A stretch of DNA of 64,000 bases, from assembly GCA_020638095.1 (NCBI GenBank), contig JACKJF010000003.1:372001-436000 (forward strand), in the 5' to 3' direction. This document shows positions 8,121-17,120 of this stretch, one piece after another (within the stretch, counting starts at the first letter, position 1; every line of letters begins with the position of its first letter). Under the pieces are notes generated by a model, which had not been told where the DNA came from, searched no databases, and was given only the letters and a program-made list of their open reading frames with translations. The position numbers and the translations under genes were made by a program. The stretch is from Hyphomicrobiaceae bacterium. GTDB taxonomy: Bacteria > Pseudomonadota > Alphaproteobacteria > Rhizobiales > Devosiaceae.

Positions 8121-10358
8121 ATGCTCCGCAAGTTTCACACCTATCCCGCCCTCATCAGCGCCGTTCTGATCGTCTTCATGGCGATCACTGGCGTGGTGCT
8201 CAGCTTTGAGCCCCTGGTCGCGCACTTTTCGACGCCCGCCTCTTCTGGTGCGGCGCCGGCCAATGTCGCCGACCTCGCGGCGGGCGTTGCCGACAACATC
8301 GCCAACGTACAGCGCCTGGTGCGCAAACCTGGCGGTGAGATCATTGCCTATGCCTTCGGACCCCAGGGTCCCGAAGCTTCGTACGTCGATCCCGCAACTG
8401 GCGCCGCCACCGCGCCCTATGCGCCTTCCGCCTTCTTCCAGTTCTTCACCGAACTGCACCGCTCGCTCTTTTTCGGCGATGCCGGACGCATCCTGACCGG
8501 GCTTGCTGCCTTCGCCATGGCCGTGCTCGCCGTCGGCGGGATATTTCTCACCGCCCGCCGCATGGGCGGTTTCCGGCAGTTCTTCGCCAAGGCGAAGGGC
8601 ACTCTTGCCCAGCGTCTGCATGTCGAAACCGGCCGCCTCAGCGTCATCGTGCTTTCCGTTCTCGCGGTCACCGGCGTTTATATGTCACTGACCTTTTTCG
8701 GTCTCGTCGGCGGTCCGGCGGACGGCGGCAGCAGCTTCTTCTTCCCCGAATCCGCCGGCGACGCCCCAGCCGCGATCTCCGAGCTTGCTGCGCTCAAGGA
8801 CATCAGACTGACCGACCTGCGCGAACTCGATTTTCCTGCCCAGGGCGACGTGCATGACGTCTTTACCGTCATCACCGGCTCGGGCACCGGATATGTCGAC
8901 CAGACCAACGGCGACATGCTGAGCTTCACGCCCAATTCCTTCGGCGAAAACCTTTACCAGACCTTCTATATCCTCCATACCGGCCAGAGCTCGTGGATCT
9001 ATGCCCTCCTCCTGGGCGCTGGCGGGCTTGCCGCCCTCGGGCTTGTTGCCGCCGGACTCGTAATCTGGTGGAAGCGCGGCGTCCTGCCGGTCCGCATCAA
9101 GGGCAACGATGCGGCGCGCAAGGCTGACCATGTCATTCTCGTCGGCAGCGAAAGCCGCGGCACCTGGGGCTTCGCCAAGACCCTTCACGATGCGCTGAAG
9201 GACGAGGGACACAAGGTCCATGTCGCGCCGATGAACGCTTTGGCTCGCCACTACGACCGCGCCACATCGCTGTTCGTGCTGACCTCGACCTACGGCGACG
9301 GCGACGCGCCCGCCTCGGCCAAGACCTTCCTTTCAAAGCTTGCCAAGGCCGCGCCGGTGAACCATTCCGGCAAGCCGCTCGACTACCTGGTGCTCGGCTT
9401 CGGCGACCGCAGCTTCGCGCATTTCTGCGCCTATGCGGAAACCGTCGATCAGGCGCTCGAAGAGGCCGGTCTTCGCCGTGTTCTGCCGTTCGTGACCGTC
9501 GACAAGCAGTCGAGCCAGCAATTTGCCGAATGGGGCCGCGCCCTTTCACCGGTCGCCGGCACGCCCCTGACCCTTCACCACGTTGCCGAGACCAACAAGA
9601 CCCGCACCTTCGTGCTCGAATCCCGCCGCGACTACGGCCTTGAATTCCAGCGGCCGAAATCGATCCTGCGCTTCCGCCCGCTAGCCGAGGAAAAAACGGC
9701 GCTGCAGAAATTCTTCGCCCGCTTTCGGCCGGACGCCTGGCAGGCTGGCGATCTTGTCGGCATCACCCCGCCCGATGGCGCCTTCGCCCGCTACTATTCC
9801 CTCGCCTCGTCGGCCACTGACGGCTTTGTCGAGATCTGCGTCTCGAAGCTCCCCGGCGGCCAGTGCTCGACCTATCTGACCGAACTGAAGCCCGGCGACA
9901 CGATCGAAGCCTTCTTCCGCGAGAACACAGGCTTTCGTGCACCCAGCGACGACAAGCCGCTCATTCTGGTCGGCGCCGGATCGGGTATTGCGCCGCTCCT
10001 CGGCTTCATCCGTGCCAATGCCAATCATCGCGAGGTCCATCTCTTCTGGGGCGGCGCCGATCCGAAATACGACTTTCTCTATCGCGATGAACTGATGCAC
10101 TACCGTCAGGACGGCCGCCTGACCGGCGCCCAGATCGCCTTCTCCCGCGGAGAAAAGCGCGAATACGTACAGGACCGGTTGCGCGCCGACGCGCGGTTCG
10201 TTTCCGGCCTGATCGACAAGGGCGCCCGCGTCATGGTCTGCGGCGGCGGCGACATGGCCCGCGGGGTTCGCGATGCCTTCACCGAGATCGTCGCCCCGCT
10301 CGGCAAGTCCATCGACCAGCTGCGCGCCGACGCCCGCTACGCTGAAGACGTGTTCTAA
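8121..10358 (+). CDS. PepSY-domain membrane flavoreductase (flavodoxin plus FAD/NAD(P)H domains)
   Basis: A 745-residue fusion. An N-terminal PepSY_TM part has four probable transmembrane helices (about residues 8-30, 125-148, 176-200, 289-312) with PepSY segments between them. A flavodoxin-like FMN domain follows (about 331-470; STYGDGDAPASA), then a cytochrome P450 reductase/CysJ-like FAD and NADPH part (RYYSLASSA, GGQCSTYL, LILVGAGSGIAPLLGFI, LFWGGADPKYDFLY). It probably moves electrons from cytosolic NAD(P)H across the membrane to periplasmic acceptors such as metals or flavinylated proteins. It is sandwiched between DUF2271 and ApbE genes, with 11 bases before and none after. Confidence 0.9.
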   Translation: MLRKFHTYPALISAVLIVFMAITGVVLSFEPLVAHFSTPASSGAAPANVADLAAGVADNIANVQRLVRKPGGEIIAYAFGPQGPEASYVDPATGAATAPYAPSAFFQFFTELHRSLFFGDAGRILTGLAAFAMAVLAVGGIFLTARRMGGFRQFFAKAKGTLAQRLHVETGRLSVIVLSVLAVTGVYMSLTFFGLVGGPADGGSSFFFPESAGDAPAAISELAALKDIRLTDLRELDFPAQGDVHDVFTVITGSGTGYVDQTNGDMLSFTPNSFGENLYQTFYILHTGQSSWIYALLLGAGGLAALGLVAAGLVIWWKRGVLPVRIKGNDAARKADHVILVGSESRGTWGFAKTLHDALKDEGHKVHVAPMNALARHYDRATSLFVLTSTYGDGDAPASAKTFLSKLAKAAPVNHSGKPLDYLVLGFGDRSFAHFCAYAETVDQALEEAGLRRVLPFVTVDKQSSQQFAEWGRALSPVAGTPLTLHHVAETNKTRTFVLESRRDYGLEFQRPKSILRFRPLAEEKTALQKFFARFRPDAWQAGDLVGITPPDGAFARYYSLASSATDGFVEICVSKLPGGQCSTYLTELKPGDTIEAFFRENTGFRAPSDDKPLILVGAGSGIAPLLGFIRANANHREVHLFWGGADPKYDFLYRDELMHYRQDGRLTGAQIAFSRGEKREYVQDRLRADARFVSGLIDKGARVMVCGGGDMARGVRDAFTEIVAPLGKSIDQLRADARYAEDVF

Positions 10359-11342
10359 ATGGCTGAGGAGGCCCTTCTTGCAGACCGGACCCGGCCGATG
10401 ATCCGCCATGCGCTCAATGGTCCGACCATGGGCACCCGTTGGTCCGCGATCCTTTTCGCGGACCATGGTGCCGACCTAAGCCGCCTGCAAGGCGAACTGC
10501 AGAAGGCGGTCGACCGGGTCGATGACCAGATGTCGCCGTGGAAGCCGCAGTCCGAACTCTGCCGCTTCAACCGGCTGAACGACGGCGAAGCGCTGGGCCT
10601 GCCGCCCGAAATGCTCGCCGTGCTTCGTGATGCACTCGACATCAATGAAGTCTCGGGCGGCGCGTTCGACCCCTTCATGGGCAAAGCCGTCGACGCCTGG
10701 GGTTTTGGCCCATCCGACAGAGAGCCCGACCAGGCCGGCGCCGACGCCCTTGCCCGAGACTGGCATCGCGGCCCGCGCGAGCTCCATTTCGACCCCTATA
10801 ATGGCCGGCTGATCCGCAAGGGGGATGCGGCGCTCGATCTTTGCGGCATCGCCAAGGGCTATGGCGCCGACCGTTTGTCGGAAACCCTGTCCGCACACGG
10901 ATTTTCCAACCATCTCGTCGCCATCGACGGCGAACTGCGCGCCGAGGGGCCGGGGCCGGTCGGCAATGGCTGGCAAATCGGCATCGAACATCCGGATCTT
11001 TCAGGCCGCATCGCCCGTTTCGTTCTCGAAGCGTCCGGCCTTGGCGTTGCCACGTCAGGCAATTACCGTCATACCCGCGAGACCGCATCCGGCACCGTTT
11101 CCCACACCATGGATCCCGGGACCGGCACCCCCGTTCGCAACCAGATCCTCAGCGCCACCGTCCTCGCCGACACCTGCGCCATCGCCGACGGGCTTGCGAC
11201 TGCCCTCATGGTCATGGGCCGCGACCGCGCCCTTGAGTTCGCCCACGAGCTCTCTCTCAGCGTTCTTCTGGCCTGCGAGGAAGGTGGCGAAGTCAAATAT
11301 GCCGCCACCGGGCTGCTCGAAAGCCTGATCCCCGCCGCCTGA
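10359..11342 (+). CDS. apbE: FAD:protein FMN transferase (ApbE family)
   Basis: A 327-residue protein with the ApbE landmarks: MGTRWSA near the N-terminus, GAFDPFMG, DLCGIAKGYGADRL (FAD-binding region), ATSGNYRHT and SHTMDPGTGTPV with conserved metal-binding Asp, and a C-terminal DTCAIADGLATALMVMG. ApbE enzymes attach FMN through a phosphoester to Ser/Thr of target proteins, usually in the periplasm. No strong signal peptide is visible at the N-terminus (MAEEALLADRTRPMIRH), so the location is uncertain. Its ATG follows the stop codon of the flavoreductase directly, showing tight coupling. The likely targets are the neighbouring PepSY or DUF2271 proteins. Confidence 0.93.
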   Translation: MAEEALLADRTRPMIRHALNGPTMGTRWSAILFADHGADLSRLQGELQKAVDRVDDQMSPWKPQSELCRFNRLNDGEALGLPPEMLAVLRDALDINEVSGGAFDPFMGKAVDAWGFGPSDREPDQAGADALARDWHRGPRELHFDPYNGRLIRKGDAALDLCGIAKGYGADRLSETLSAHGFSNHLVAIDGELRAEGPGPVGNGWQIGIEHPDLSGRIARFVLEASGLGVATSGNYRHTRETASGTVSHTMDPGTGTPVRNQILSATVLADTCAIADGLATALMVMGRDRALEFAHELSLSVLLACEEGGEVKYAATGLLESLIPAA

Positions 11343-11403
11343 ACCGGCCCGGCCTCATCTACCTGTGATCGAGGGTGATTTGGCCTTCAGCTTCTGACCC
11401 GCT

Positions 11404-11829
11404 ATGGCCCGGACGTCTGGAACCGGAGCCGCCTGCGTGACCCGCATCTTCACATTCGAAATCCTCCTGCCGATCCTCGCCGCGATGGCCTCGACCATCG
11501 TTCTGTCCTTCGTCGGCATACCCGAGGCGCTTGGCGCCCATCCCTTCTGGGCAGTCAAGGTCGGCCTCTATGGCGCGCCCGCAGCCCTCATCGCCTGGCT
11601 GGTGCTCCGCGCCTTCGGAGTTGGGGCCGGCCCGACGCTGATTCTCTCGGCGGTCGTTCTCGTCGCCGCGGCCTTGTCCGCCCATTTCGGAAAGGAAATC
11701 TTTGCCGCCTCCTACGCGCGCAACACCCTTGCCGGCCGCTTCTGGTATGTCGGCTGGATCACCGCCATGGGCGCCGCGACCACTCTTCTGGCCGCGATCA
11801 TTGCCCGGCTCTGGCCGGATCGAAAATGA
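11404..11829 (+). CDS. Small membrane protein, unknown function
   Basis: A 141-residue hydrophobic protein with about four predicted transmembrane helices (FEILLPILAAMASTIVLSFV; AVKVGLYGAPAALIAWLVL; TLILSAVVLVAAALSAHF; WITAMGAATTLLAAIIARLW). I do not recognise the family. A GTG at 11437 with GGAG before it would start the protein right at the first helix and may be the true start. It follows apbE by 61 bases on the same strand and may belong to the flavin-transfer cluster. Confidence 0.6.
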   Translation: MARTSGTGAACVTRIFTFEILLPILAAMASTIVLSFVGIPEALGAHPFWAVKVGLYGAPAALIAWLVLRAFGVGAGPTLILSAVVLVAAALSAHFGKEIFAASYARNTLAGRFWYVGWITAMGAATTLLAAIIARLWPDRK

Positions 11830-11932
11830 ACGCGTCGAGCCAAGCATCATTCCGCAATGTCAGGCTTGTTGCCGCTGAACTGAGCGGCTAGGCTTTCAGC
11901 CATTGCGGCCGATGGCCGACGCGGAGGCCAGA

Positions 11933-12352
11933 ATGCAGAATATTCCCCTGATGATCGTGCCGTTCATCATCTACCTCATCATCCACTTCCTGCTCGGTCC
12001 CGCCGTCTTCGCGACCGTCATTCTGACCATTCCCATGCTGTCGGGCGGCGCCTTTGCCATGATGCTTGGCGATCTGATGCTGGTTCTGGGGCTGGCCCTG
12101 CTCTTCGTCGAGGTGATCAAGTCGACCCGGTTTTCCAGCTCCGCCGTCATCAACCACATGCTGTCGACCCTGACGACGGTTGCCTATCTCGTCGTCTTTC
12201 TGCTGGTTGGCGGCACGGCAACCTCGGTCTTCTTCATCCTAATGCTGATGTCGCTCGTCGACGTGCTGGCCGGCTTTTCCGTTTCCATCCGCTCCGCCTC
12301 TCGCGATGTCAGTTTCAACGGCGGAATGATGGATGGCGGCCACGACCGCTAG
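11933..12352 (+). CDS. Membrane protein, unknown function
   Basis: A 139-residue protein with four probable transmembrane helices (MIVPFIIYLIIHFLLG; FATVILTIPML to FAMMLGDLMLVLGLALLFVE; VAYLVVFLLVGG; SVFFILMLMSLVDVLAGFSV) and a short polar C-tail rich in Ser and Gly. The ATG at 11933 follows GCGGAGG at good spacing; an ATG at 11912 in the same frame lacks this. It is separated by about 100 bases from the preceding membrane protein gene. No family was recognised. Confidence 0.65.
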   Translation: MQNIPLMIVPFIIYLIIHFLLGPAVFATVILTIPMLSGGAFAMMLGDLMLVLGLALLFVEVIKSTRFSSSAVINHMLSTLTTVAYLVVFLLVGGTATSVFFILMLMSLVDVLAGFSVSIRSASRDVSFNGGMMDGGHDR

Positions 12353-12451
12353 AGCATGCTCAGGAGTTGAGCGGCATGGGCATCGGTCCGGTGGATCGAT
12401 GCGCCGCGAGACGCGCAGCGGTTTTCCGGTTCGAACATGCGACAATACAAA

Positions 12452-12500
12452 GACTTAGACCATGCGTTTTGATTCCATCAAAACGTGACATGGCTTAAAG
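12452..12500. repeat. Palindromic intergenic element
   Basis: CGTTTTGAT (12465-12473), TCC, and ATCAAAACG (12477-12485) form a perfect 9-bp hairpin, extended imperfectly by CTTAGACCATG and CATGGCTTAAAG on the flanks. Elements of this look recur in intergenic regions of Hyphomicrobiales genomes, from general knowledge. The rest of 12353-12494 shows no gene. It lies between convergent genes and could also act in termination. Confidence 0.6.
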
Positions 12501-13466
12501 CGCCTCTTCACGCCGGTCGGTGGCGATTGCCGGTTCGCGGCTGAGGGCGCTGATCCCAGCTCTCAATTCCGCTGTCATCGGCACCCTGACCGCATCGAGC
12601 GACGCCTGAAGCTGGGCCACATTGCGCGCGCCAACGATCGGCGCGGTAATGGCCGGATGGGTCATCACCCAGGCAACGGCGGCTGAGACGGGGTTCAGCC
12701 CGCGCGCCGCGCAGAACGCGGTATAGTCCGCCGCCGTCTGGTGCACCCAGTCCTCGCCATAACGCTTGGCATACATGTCCATGGCCGTCAGCCTTGTGCC
12801 ATCCGGCCTGGCCCCACCCGCATATTTGCCGCTGAGGAGCCCGCCGCCGACGGGCGAATAGGGCATGACCGCGAGCTTTTCCGAGAGGGCCAGCGGCAGG
12901 ATCTCGGTCTCCGCCTGCCGTTTGACGAGATTGTACATCGGCTGGATCACCTCGAATCGCGGCCAGCCATGCGCCGCTGAAATCCCGAGCCCCTTGGCGA
13001 TCTGCCAGGCGGCGTGGTTGGACGCGCCGAGATAAAGTACCTTGCCGTCGGCCACGAGCTTCTCAAGCGCCCGCAACGTTTCCTCGAGCGGCGTCGCCGC
13101 GTCCCACATGTGGATGAAATAGATGTCGACGCGGTCGGTCCCAAGCCGTTTGAGGCTCTGTTCGAGGGCAAGCGCGATGTTGCGCCGGTTTGCTCCCTTG
13201 GCGTTGACGTCCTTGCCCATCTGGCCGAAGCCCTTGGTCGAGATGACGAGATTGTCGCGCTCGTGCCGGATCAGGCGTCCGAGATATTCCTCCGAGAGCC
13301 CTTGCGCGTAGACATTGGCCGTATCGAAGAAATTGATGCCGGCGTCCCGGCAGGCCGCATAAAGCCGGCCCGCCTCCGCCTCGTCGGCATCACCGCCAAA
13401 ACTCATCGTGCCATAGCAGAGCTGGCTGACCTTGATCCCCGTATTTCCGAATGCCACGTAATCCAT
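12495..13466 (-). CDS. Aldo/keto reductase
   Basis: A 323-residue (alpha/beta)8-barrel NADPH-dependent oxidoreductase. Family landmarks are MDYVAFGNTGIKVSQLCYGT, FFDTANVYAQGLSEEYLGRL (catalytic Asp and Tyr), VISTKGFGQ (Lys), and YFIHMWD (His). The C-terminal cofactor part contains PIVGARNVAQLQASL. The ATG at 13466 matches the family start and follows GGAGATAGAGAGC; the open frame runs another 26 codons upstream without support. The substrate is unknown. Confidence 0.9.
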   Translation of the reverse strand: MDYVAFGNTGIKVSQLCYGTMSFGGDADEAEAGRLYAACRDAGINFFDTANVYAQGLSEEYLGRLIRHERDNLVISTKGFGQMGKDVNAKGANRRNIALALEQSLKRLGTDRVDIYFIHMWDAATPLEETLRALEKLVADGKVLYLGASNHAAWQIAKGLGISAAHGWPRFEVIQPMYNLVKRQAETEILPLALSEKLAVMPYSPVGGGLLSGKYAGGARPDGTRLTAMDMYAKRYGEDWVHQTAADYTAFCAARGLNPVSAAVAWVMTHPAITAPIVGARNVAQLQASLDAVRVPMTAELRAGISALSREPAIATDRREEAL

Positions 13467-13693
13467 GCTCTCTATCTCCGCTATCCGCGATTTCAGTCTG
13501 AATAGAGTCGTGCCGCGCCGCCAATGTAAAGGGCGCACCACCACAACTGTTTCTTATTTGCAACAGACGTCGACCTAATGCCGCTTTGCGGCAAATGCGC
13601 GGACACTGCCACATTTTTGCCCGCGCTTCTCCCAATTCGGGCCACGAACGCGGTTAGAAGCGCCACTTCGATTAACGTTTACGGCAATCAAGC

Positions 13694-14086
13694 ATGAACA
13701 AGAAAACCATCGCCGCGCTGGTCGCGGCACTGTTGTGTGTGTCCCCGCTTTCGGTGTCCACTCTCGTTTCCGGGTCCTCGGTCGCTCTCGCCGCGACCTA
13801 TCAGCAGGGCACCGCGTCCTGGTACGGTCCTGGCTTCAATGGCCAGCGCACCGCCAACGGCGAAACTTTCAACATGAACTCCCTGACCGCCGCGCATAAG
13901 TCGCTGCCATTTGGCACGCGCGTCAAGGTCACCAATCTGCGCAACGGCAAGTCCGTGACCGTCCGCATCAATGATCGCGGACCCTATGCCCACGGCAGGA
14001 TCATCGACCTCTCCAAGGCGGCCGCCCAGGACATCGGCATGATCGGTTCGGGCACCGCCCAGGTCAAACTCGAAATCGTCGGCTGA
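13694..14086 (+). CDS. rlpA: RlpA family septal ring lytic transglycosylase-like protein
   Basis: A 130-residue secreted protein. A signal peptide (about residues 1-33, ending SVALAA) is followed by the double-psi beta-barrel of Rlp[42 protein letters not shown] and [14 protein letters not shown]. The catalytic Asp in NDRGP is present. Family members cleave naked glycan strands at the division septum. No SPOR domain is present, as in many short alphaproteobacterial versions, and no lipobox cysteine was seen. Confidence 0.9.
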   Translation: MNKKTIAALVAALLCVSPLSVSTLVSGSSVALAATYQQGTASWYGPGFNGQRTANGETFNMNSLTAAHKSLPFGTRVKVTNLRNGKSVTVRINDRGPYAHGRIIDLSKAAAQDIGMIGSGTAQVKLEIVG

Positions 14087-14110
14087 AGCCAATTCCCGAT
14101 TTCTCCCAAA

Positions 14111-14144
14111 GAGCCGTGTCCGCCCTTGAGGCTGGGCACGGCTC
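14111..14144 (+). terminator. Hairpin downstream of rlpA
   Basis: GAGCCGTG (14111-14118) and CACGGCTC (14137-14144) form an 8-bp stem 25 bases after the rlpA stop, followed by TCGCTT. It is a plausible but weak intrinsic terminator because the T-tract is poor. Confidence 0.45.
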
Positions 14145-14244
14145 TCGCTTATGCTCCGGCCGCCGGGAGAGACATCTGGCGGCAAAAGCGCCGGAATGTT
14201 GGGCTTTCGAGCCAGAACCGGCGAATCGCGAGGGGGGGTGCGGC

Positions 14245-15093
14245 ATGGCTTTCGTGCAAAAGGGACGTATTTCTGTTTCGAGCTGGTCGCTCCACCGGCG
14301 GCTCGGCCCTGTCTGGCACTATGTGCCAGGCGGACCCGACGCGCCCGAGACGGAGACCCCCTACGGCAACGGCGAAATATCGCTGCTCGACCTGCCCGCC
14401 GAAGCGCGCGCGCATGGCATTTTCAATCTCGAAATCTGTTCGTTTCATCTTCAAAGCCTCGCCCCATCCTATCTCGATGAACTCAGGAGCGCCCTCGCCG
14501 GAGCCGGCGTCGGGTTGCAGACTCTGCTGATCGAGGCCGGCGATCCGGCAAGCGCGGAGACCGGCGCTCGCGACGTCGGATTCATGCAGGAATGGGTCGA
14601 ACGCGCCGCCGAGCTCGGCGCCGGCCACGCCCGCGTGATTGCCGGCAAGCAGGCACCGACCCGCGACAATCTCGAGCGCGCCTTCCGCAACCTCGTCACC
14701 CTCGCAGAACGAACCGCACACCTGCCGGTGCGCGTCGTCACAGAAAACTGGTTCTCGCTTTTGTCGGGACCCGACGAATCAAACTGGCTCCTCGACCAGC
14801 TCAATGGCCTGATCGGGCTCAACGGCGACCTCGGCAACTGGCCGGCCCCCCACAAATATGAAGGCCTCAAGGCGATCATGGGTCGCGCCAGCCTCTGTCA
14901 CGCCAAGGCAAGCTTCGTCGATGGCCGGCTCGACGAGACCGATTTCGGCCGCTGCGTCGAGATCTCGGAGCAGGCCGGATATAGCGGACCCTATACGCTG
15001 ATCTTCGATTCGCCAGACCTGCCCGAATGGGAGGGCGTAGCGATCGAAAAGGCCTTCGTCGAGCAGCTTGTCGCCGCGCCTGAGCCGGCCTGA
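14245..15093 (+). CDS. TIM-barrel sugar isomerase/epimerase-like protein
   Basis: A 282-residue protein of the xylose isomerase-like TIM-barrel superfamily: ISVSSWSLHRRLG at the N-terminus, IFNLEICSFHLQSL, ARVIAGKQAP, VRVVTENWFSLL, LNGDLGNWPAPHKYEGLKAI and ASLCHAKASFVDG contain the usual metal-binding Glu, Asp and His positions. The specific sugar substrate is unknown. The ATG at 14245 follows a G-rich site (AGGGGGGGTG); the frame stays open 43 codons further upstream over the rlpA terminator, so that extension is rejected. Confidence 0.8.
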   Translation: MAFVQKGRISVSSWSLHRRLGPVWHYVPGGPDAPETETPYGNGEISLLDLPAEARAHGIFNLEICSFHLQSLAPSYLDELRSALAGAGVGLQTLLIEAGDPASAETGARDVGFMQEWVERAAELGAGHARVIAGKQAPTRDNLERAFRNLVTLAERTAHLPVRVVTENWFSLLSGPDESNWLLDQLNGLIGLNGDLGNWPAPHKYEGLKAIMGRASLCHAKASFVDGRLDETDFGRCVEISEQAGYSGPYTLIFDSPDLPEWEGVAIEKAFVEQLVAAPEPA

Positions 15094-15102
15094 CCCGAAC
15101 CG

Positions 15103-17001
15103 TCAGACAAGAATGTCCTCGCCGTTGAAATGGCCGGGGTCGATGCCCTTGATCACGATATGCGTTCCGGCAAAGTCGAACCGCATCTGGTGATCGTGGC
15201 TGTTGCCCAGGTCGCTGAAATATTTGAGCGCCTGCTTCGCCGAGGCGAAATGGAACGCCCGCAGATCGATTTTGTCCTGCCGGTCATGAAAGTCGGCAAT
15301 CAGGTCCTTGCCATCCTTTTTGGCAAATACAAAGAGATCGCGGCCCTGGTCGCCGCGAAGAAAATCGTTGCCCTTACCGCCGGCGAGCCTGTCAACCGAT
15401 TTGCCGCCAAAAAGACTGTCTCGCCCCGCCCCGCCGAGCAGCACATCCTTTCCGTCCTGCCCATAAAGCCGGTCATTGCCGCCATTTCCGGCAACGCTGG
15501 CTCCGTCCATGCGGGACGTGATCAGATCGGCGCCTGCGGTGCCGGCAATCTGCTTGCCGCGGAAATCGAGGATGGCAAAATGCGTCTGCTGGTCGCCGGC
15601 ATCAATAGACACGGCCACGCGCCCGTCGCCGAGCAGGGCAAATTGCGGTGCATGGTCGGACTGGGCCGCGGCAGCAAACGGGGCGAAAGCGTCACCGATC
15701 ATCGTCCCGTCGCGCCCATAGTGGGCGACCAGCATATGTGCCGGGTCATCTTCGTCCGCCCAGCCGAGCAGCAGTGTTCCATCCGCAAGTTCCACGGGAC
15801 TGACCGGCGAAAGCGTGCCAGGACCGCCTGACGCAAGCTCGACCTGCGTGGTTGTGGCGCTCCCCTCTGCATCAAAAAGCTGGAGTTTCAGCCGGTCCGT
15901 TGCCGCCCCGCCCGGATCGTCGGTCTCCCGCCACACAAGACCGAAACCGCCATCGGCAAGCGCCACCAGCACCGCACCCGCCGCCGCATCGCGAAGTTCG
16001 GATCCGGCGCTGACCACGTCTGCCACCGCCGTCTTGAGCGCGCCGTCGCTGCCATAAACCGACAAAAACAGGCCGCTCCGCCCGCTGGCCGTCTCGTCAC
16101 GAAATAGAACGGCGAAGCCGCCACCGCTCAGCGCCGTTGCCAAAAGGCCTGAGACCGTGTTGGCCGCACCGTCGGCCGTGATCCGGAACTCCCGTCCGCT
16201 GCCCGCGCCCCCGAGGCTCAGTGGCGTCGTGACCGGTTGGCCGCTCGCGTCGAACATCCGGCCGAAGACCGTCTGATCGCCCGCATTCCCGCTTGCCCAG
16301 ACCACCAGATAGGCCCCGCCTGCAAGACCGCTGAGGTCCGTTGCAACCGGCGCAACCGTCTGGATTGACGGCCGCGCATCTGAGGGTTGGGAGAGATTGT
16401 CGAAAAGATGCCCGGCATCGGCCATATCGGCCGTCTGCGAGGCGGTCAGTTGCGCCTCACCCGCCTGATCGAAGCGTTCGAAGGCGAACATGCCCGTCGC
16501 GGTTTGCGAATAGCCCGCAACAAAACCGCCGCCGGGAAGCGGTGCCAGCTCCAACCCGGCCTTGTTGTAGTCGAGGGAAAAGTCGATCCATTCAGGTGGG
16601 CTCGCCGCTCCCGATGCGCTGACCCGAACCATCTGGAACCGGTCGACGGCAACCGAATTTTCCATCGCGAAACCGTCGAGCCCGATCGCGACGGTTCCGT
16701 CCGCAAGTTCGGCAACCACCGGCGCCTGATCGAGCGGCCGCGCCGCACTGTCAGGCCAGTAGTCGACTAGATCGATGACCGATTTCGGTCGTCCCAGAAA
16801 GTCGAAAACCTCGGCCTGATACGATCGATCGTCCTGCCAGATGATCAGAAACCCGCCATTGCCGAGACCAACGATCGCTTCGAATTTCTCGGACCCTTCG
16901 GCAAGCGCCGAACCCACGGGCGGCGCGCCGTCCGTCGCCCGCGTCTTTGCTTTCCAGATTTGTGCGCTGCTCGCCACCCGCCCGTTCCTCGACCAGGCCA
17001 A
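15103..17001 (-). CDS. RTX-repeat secreted protein with propeller-like repeats
   Basis: A 632-residue protein and paralogue of the product of 19486-21393. The N-terminal 470 residues hold about eight repeats of the form L-x-G-G-F-x-x-x-W (for example GLGNGGFLIIWQDD, PLPGGGFVAGYSQ, ALSGGGFAVLFRD, ALADGGFGLVWRE, ELADGTLLLGWAD), suggesting a beta-propeller. Calcium-binding RTX nonapeptides follow (GNGGNDRLYGQDGKDVLLGG to GGKGNDFLRGDQGRD), then a C-terminal module DRQDKIDLRAFHF..IVIKGIDP shared with its two neighbours, the probable type I secretion signal. There is no N-terminal signal peptide. The start may instead be a GTG at about 16977, which aligns better with the paralogue. Confidence 0.82.
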   Translation of the reverse strand: MAWSRNGRVASSAQIWKAKTRATDGAPPVGSALAEGSEKFEAIVGLGNGGFLIIWQDDRSYQAEVFDFLGRPKSVIDLVDYWPDSAARPLDQAPVVAELADGTVAIGLDGFAMENSVAVDRFQMVRVSASGAASPPEWIDFSLDYNKAGLELAPLPGGGFVAGYSQTATGMFAFERFDQAGEAQLTASQTADMADAGHLFDNLSQPSDARPSIQTVAPVATDLSGLAGGAYLVVWASGNAGDQTVFGRMFDASGQPVTTPLSLGGAGSGREFRITADGAANTVSGLLATALSGGGFAVLFRDETASGRSGLFLSVYGSDGALKTAVADVVSAGSELRDAAAGAVLVALADGGFGLVWRETDDPGGAATDRLKLQLFDAEGSATTTQVELASGGPGTLSPVSPVELADGTLLLGWADEDDPAHMLVAHYGRDGTMIGDAFAPFAAAAQSDHAPQFALLGDGRVAVSIDAGDQQTHFAILDFRGKQIAGTAGADLITSRMDGASVAGNGGNDRLYGQDGKDVLLGGAGRDSLFGGKSVDRLAGGKGNDFLRGDQGRDLFVFAKKDGKDLIADFHDRQDKIDLRAFHFASAKQALKYFSDLGNSHDHQMRFDFAGTHIVIKGIDPGHFNGEDILV

Positions 17002-17074
17002 GCGAAACGGAATTCTACCTACGCATCAATGCGTAATGACCCGGACCGGGATCTTCGCTGGCATCGTCCGCATG

Positions 17075-17098
17075 AAAAAGGCCGGGCAAAGCCCGGCC
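17075..17098 (-). terminator. Intrinsic terminator of the M10 protease gene
   Basis: GGCCGGGC (17080-17087) and GCCCGGCC (17091-17098) form an 8-bp GC stem with a 3-base loop. On the minus strand it is followed directly by TTTTT. It lies just downstream of the protease stop codon and upstream of the next minus-strand RTX gene, so the two are probably separate transcripts. Confidence 0.85.
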
Positions 17099-17120
17099 CT
17101 TCTCTTGTTTTGCGCGATGC

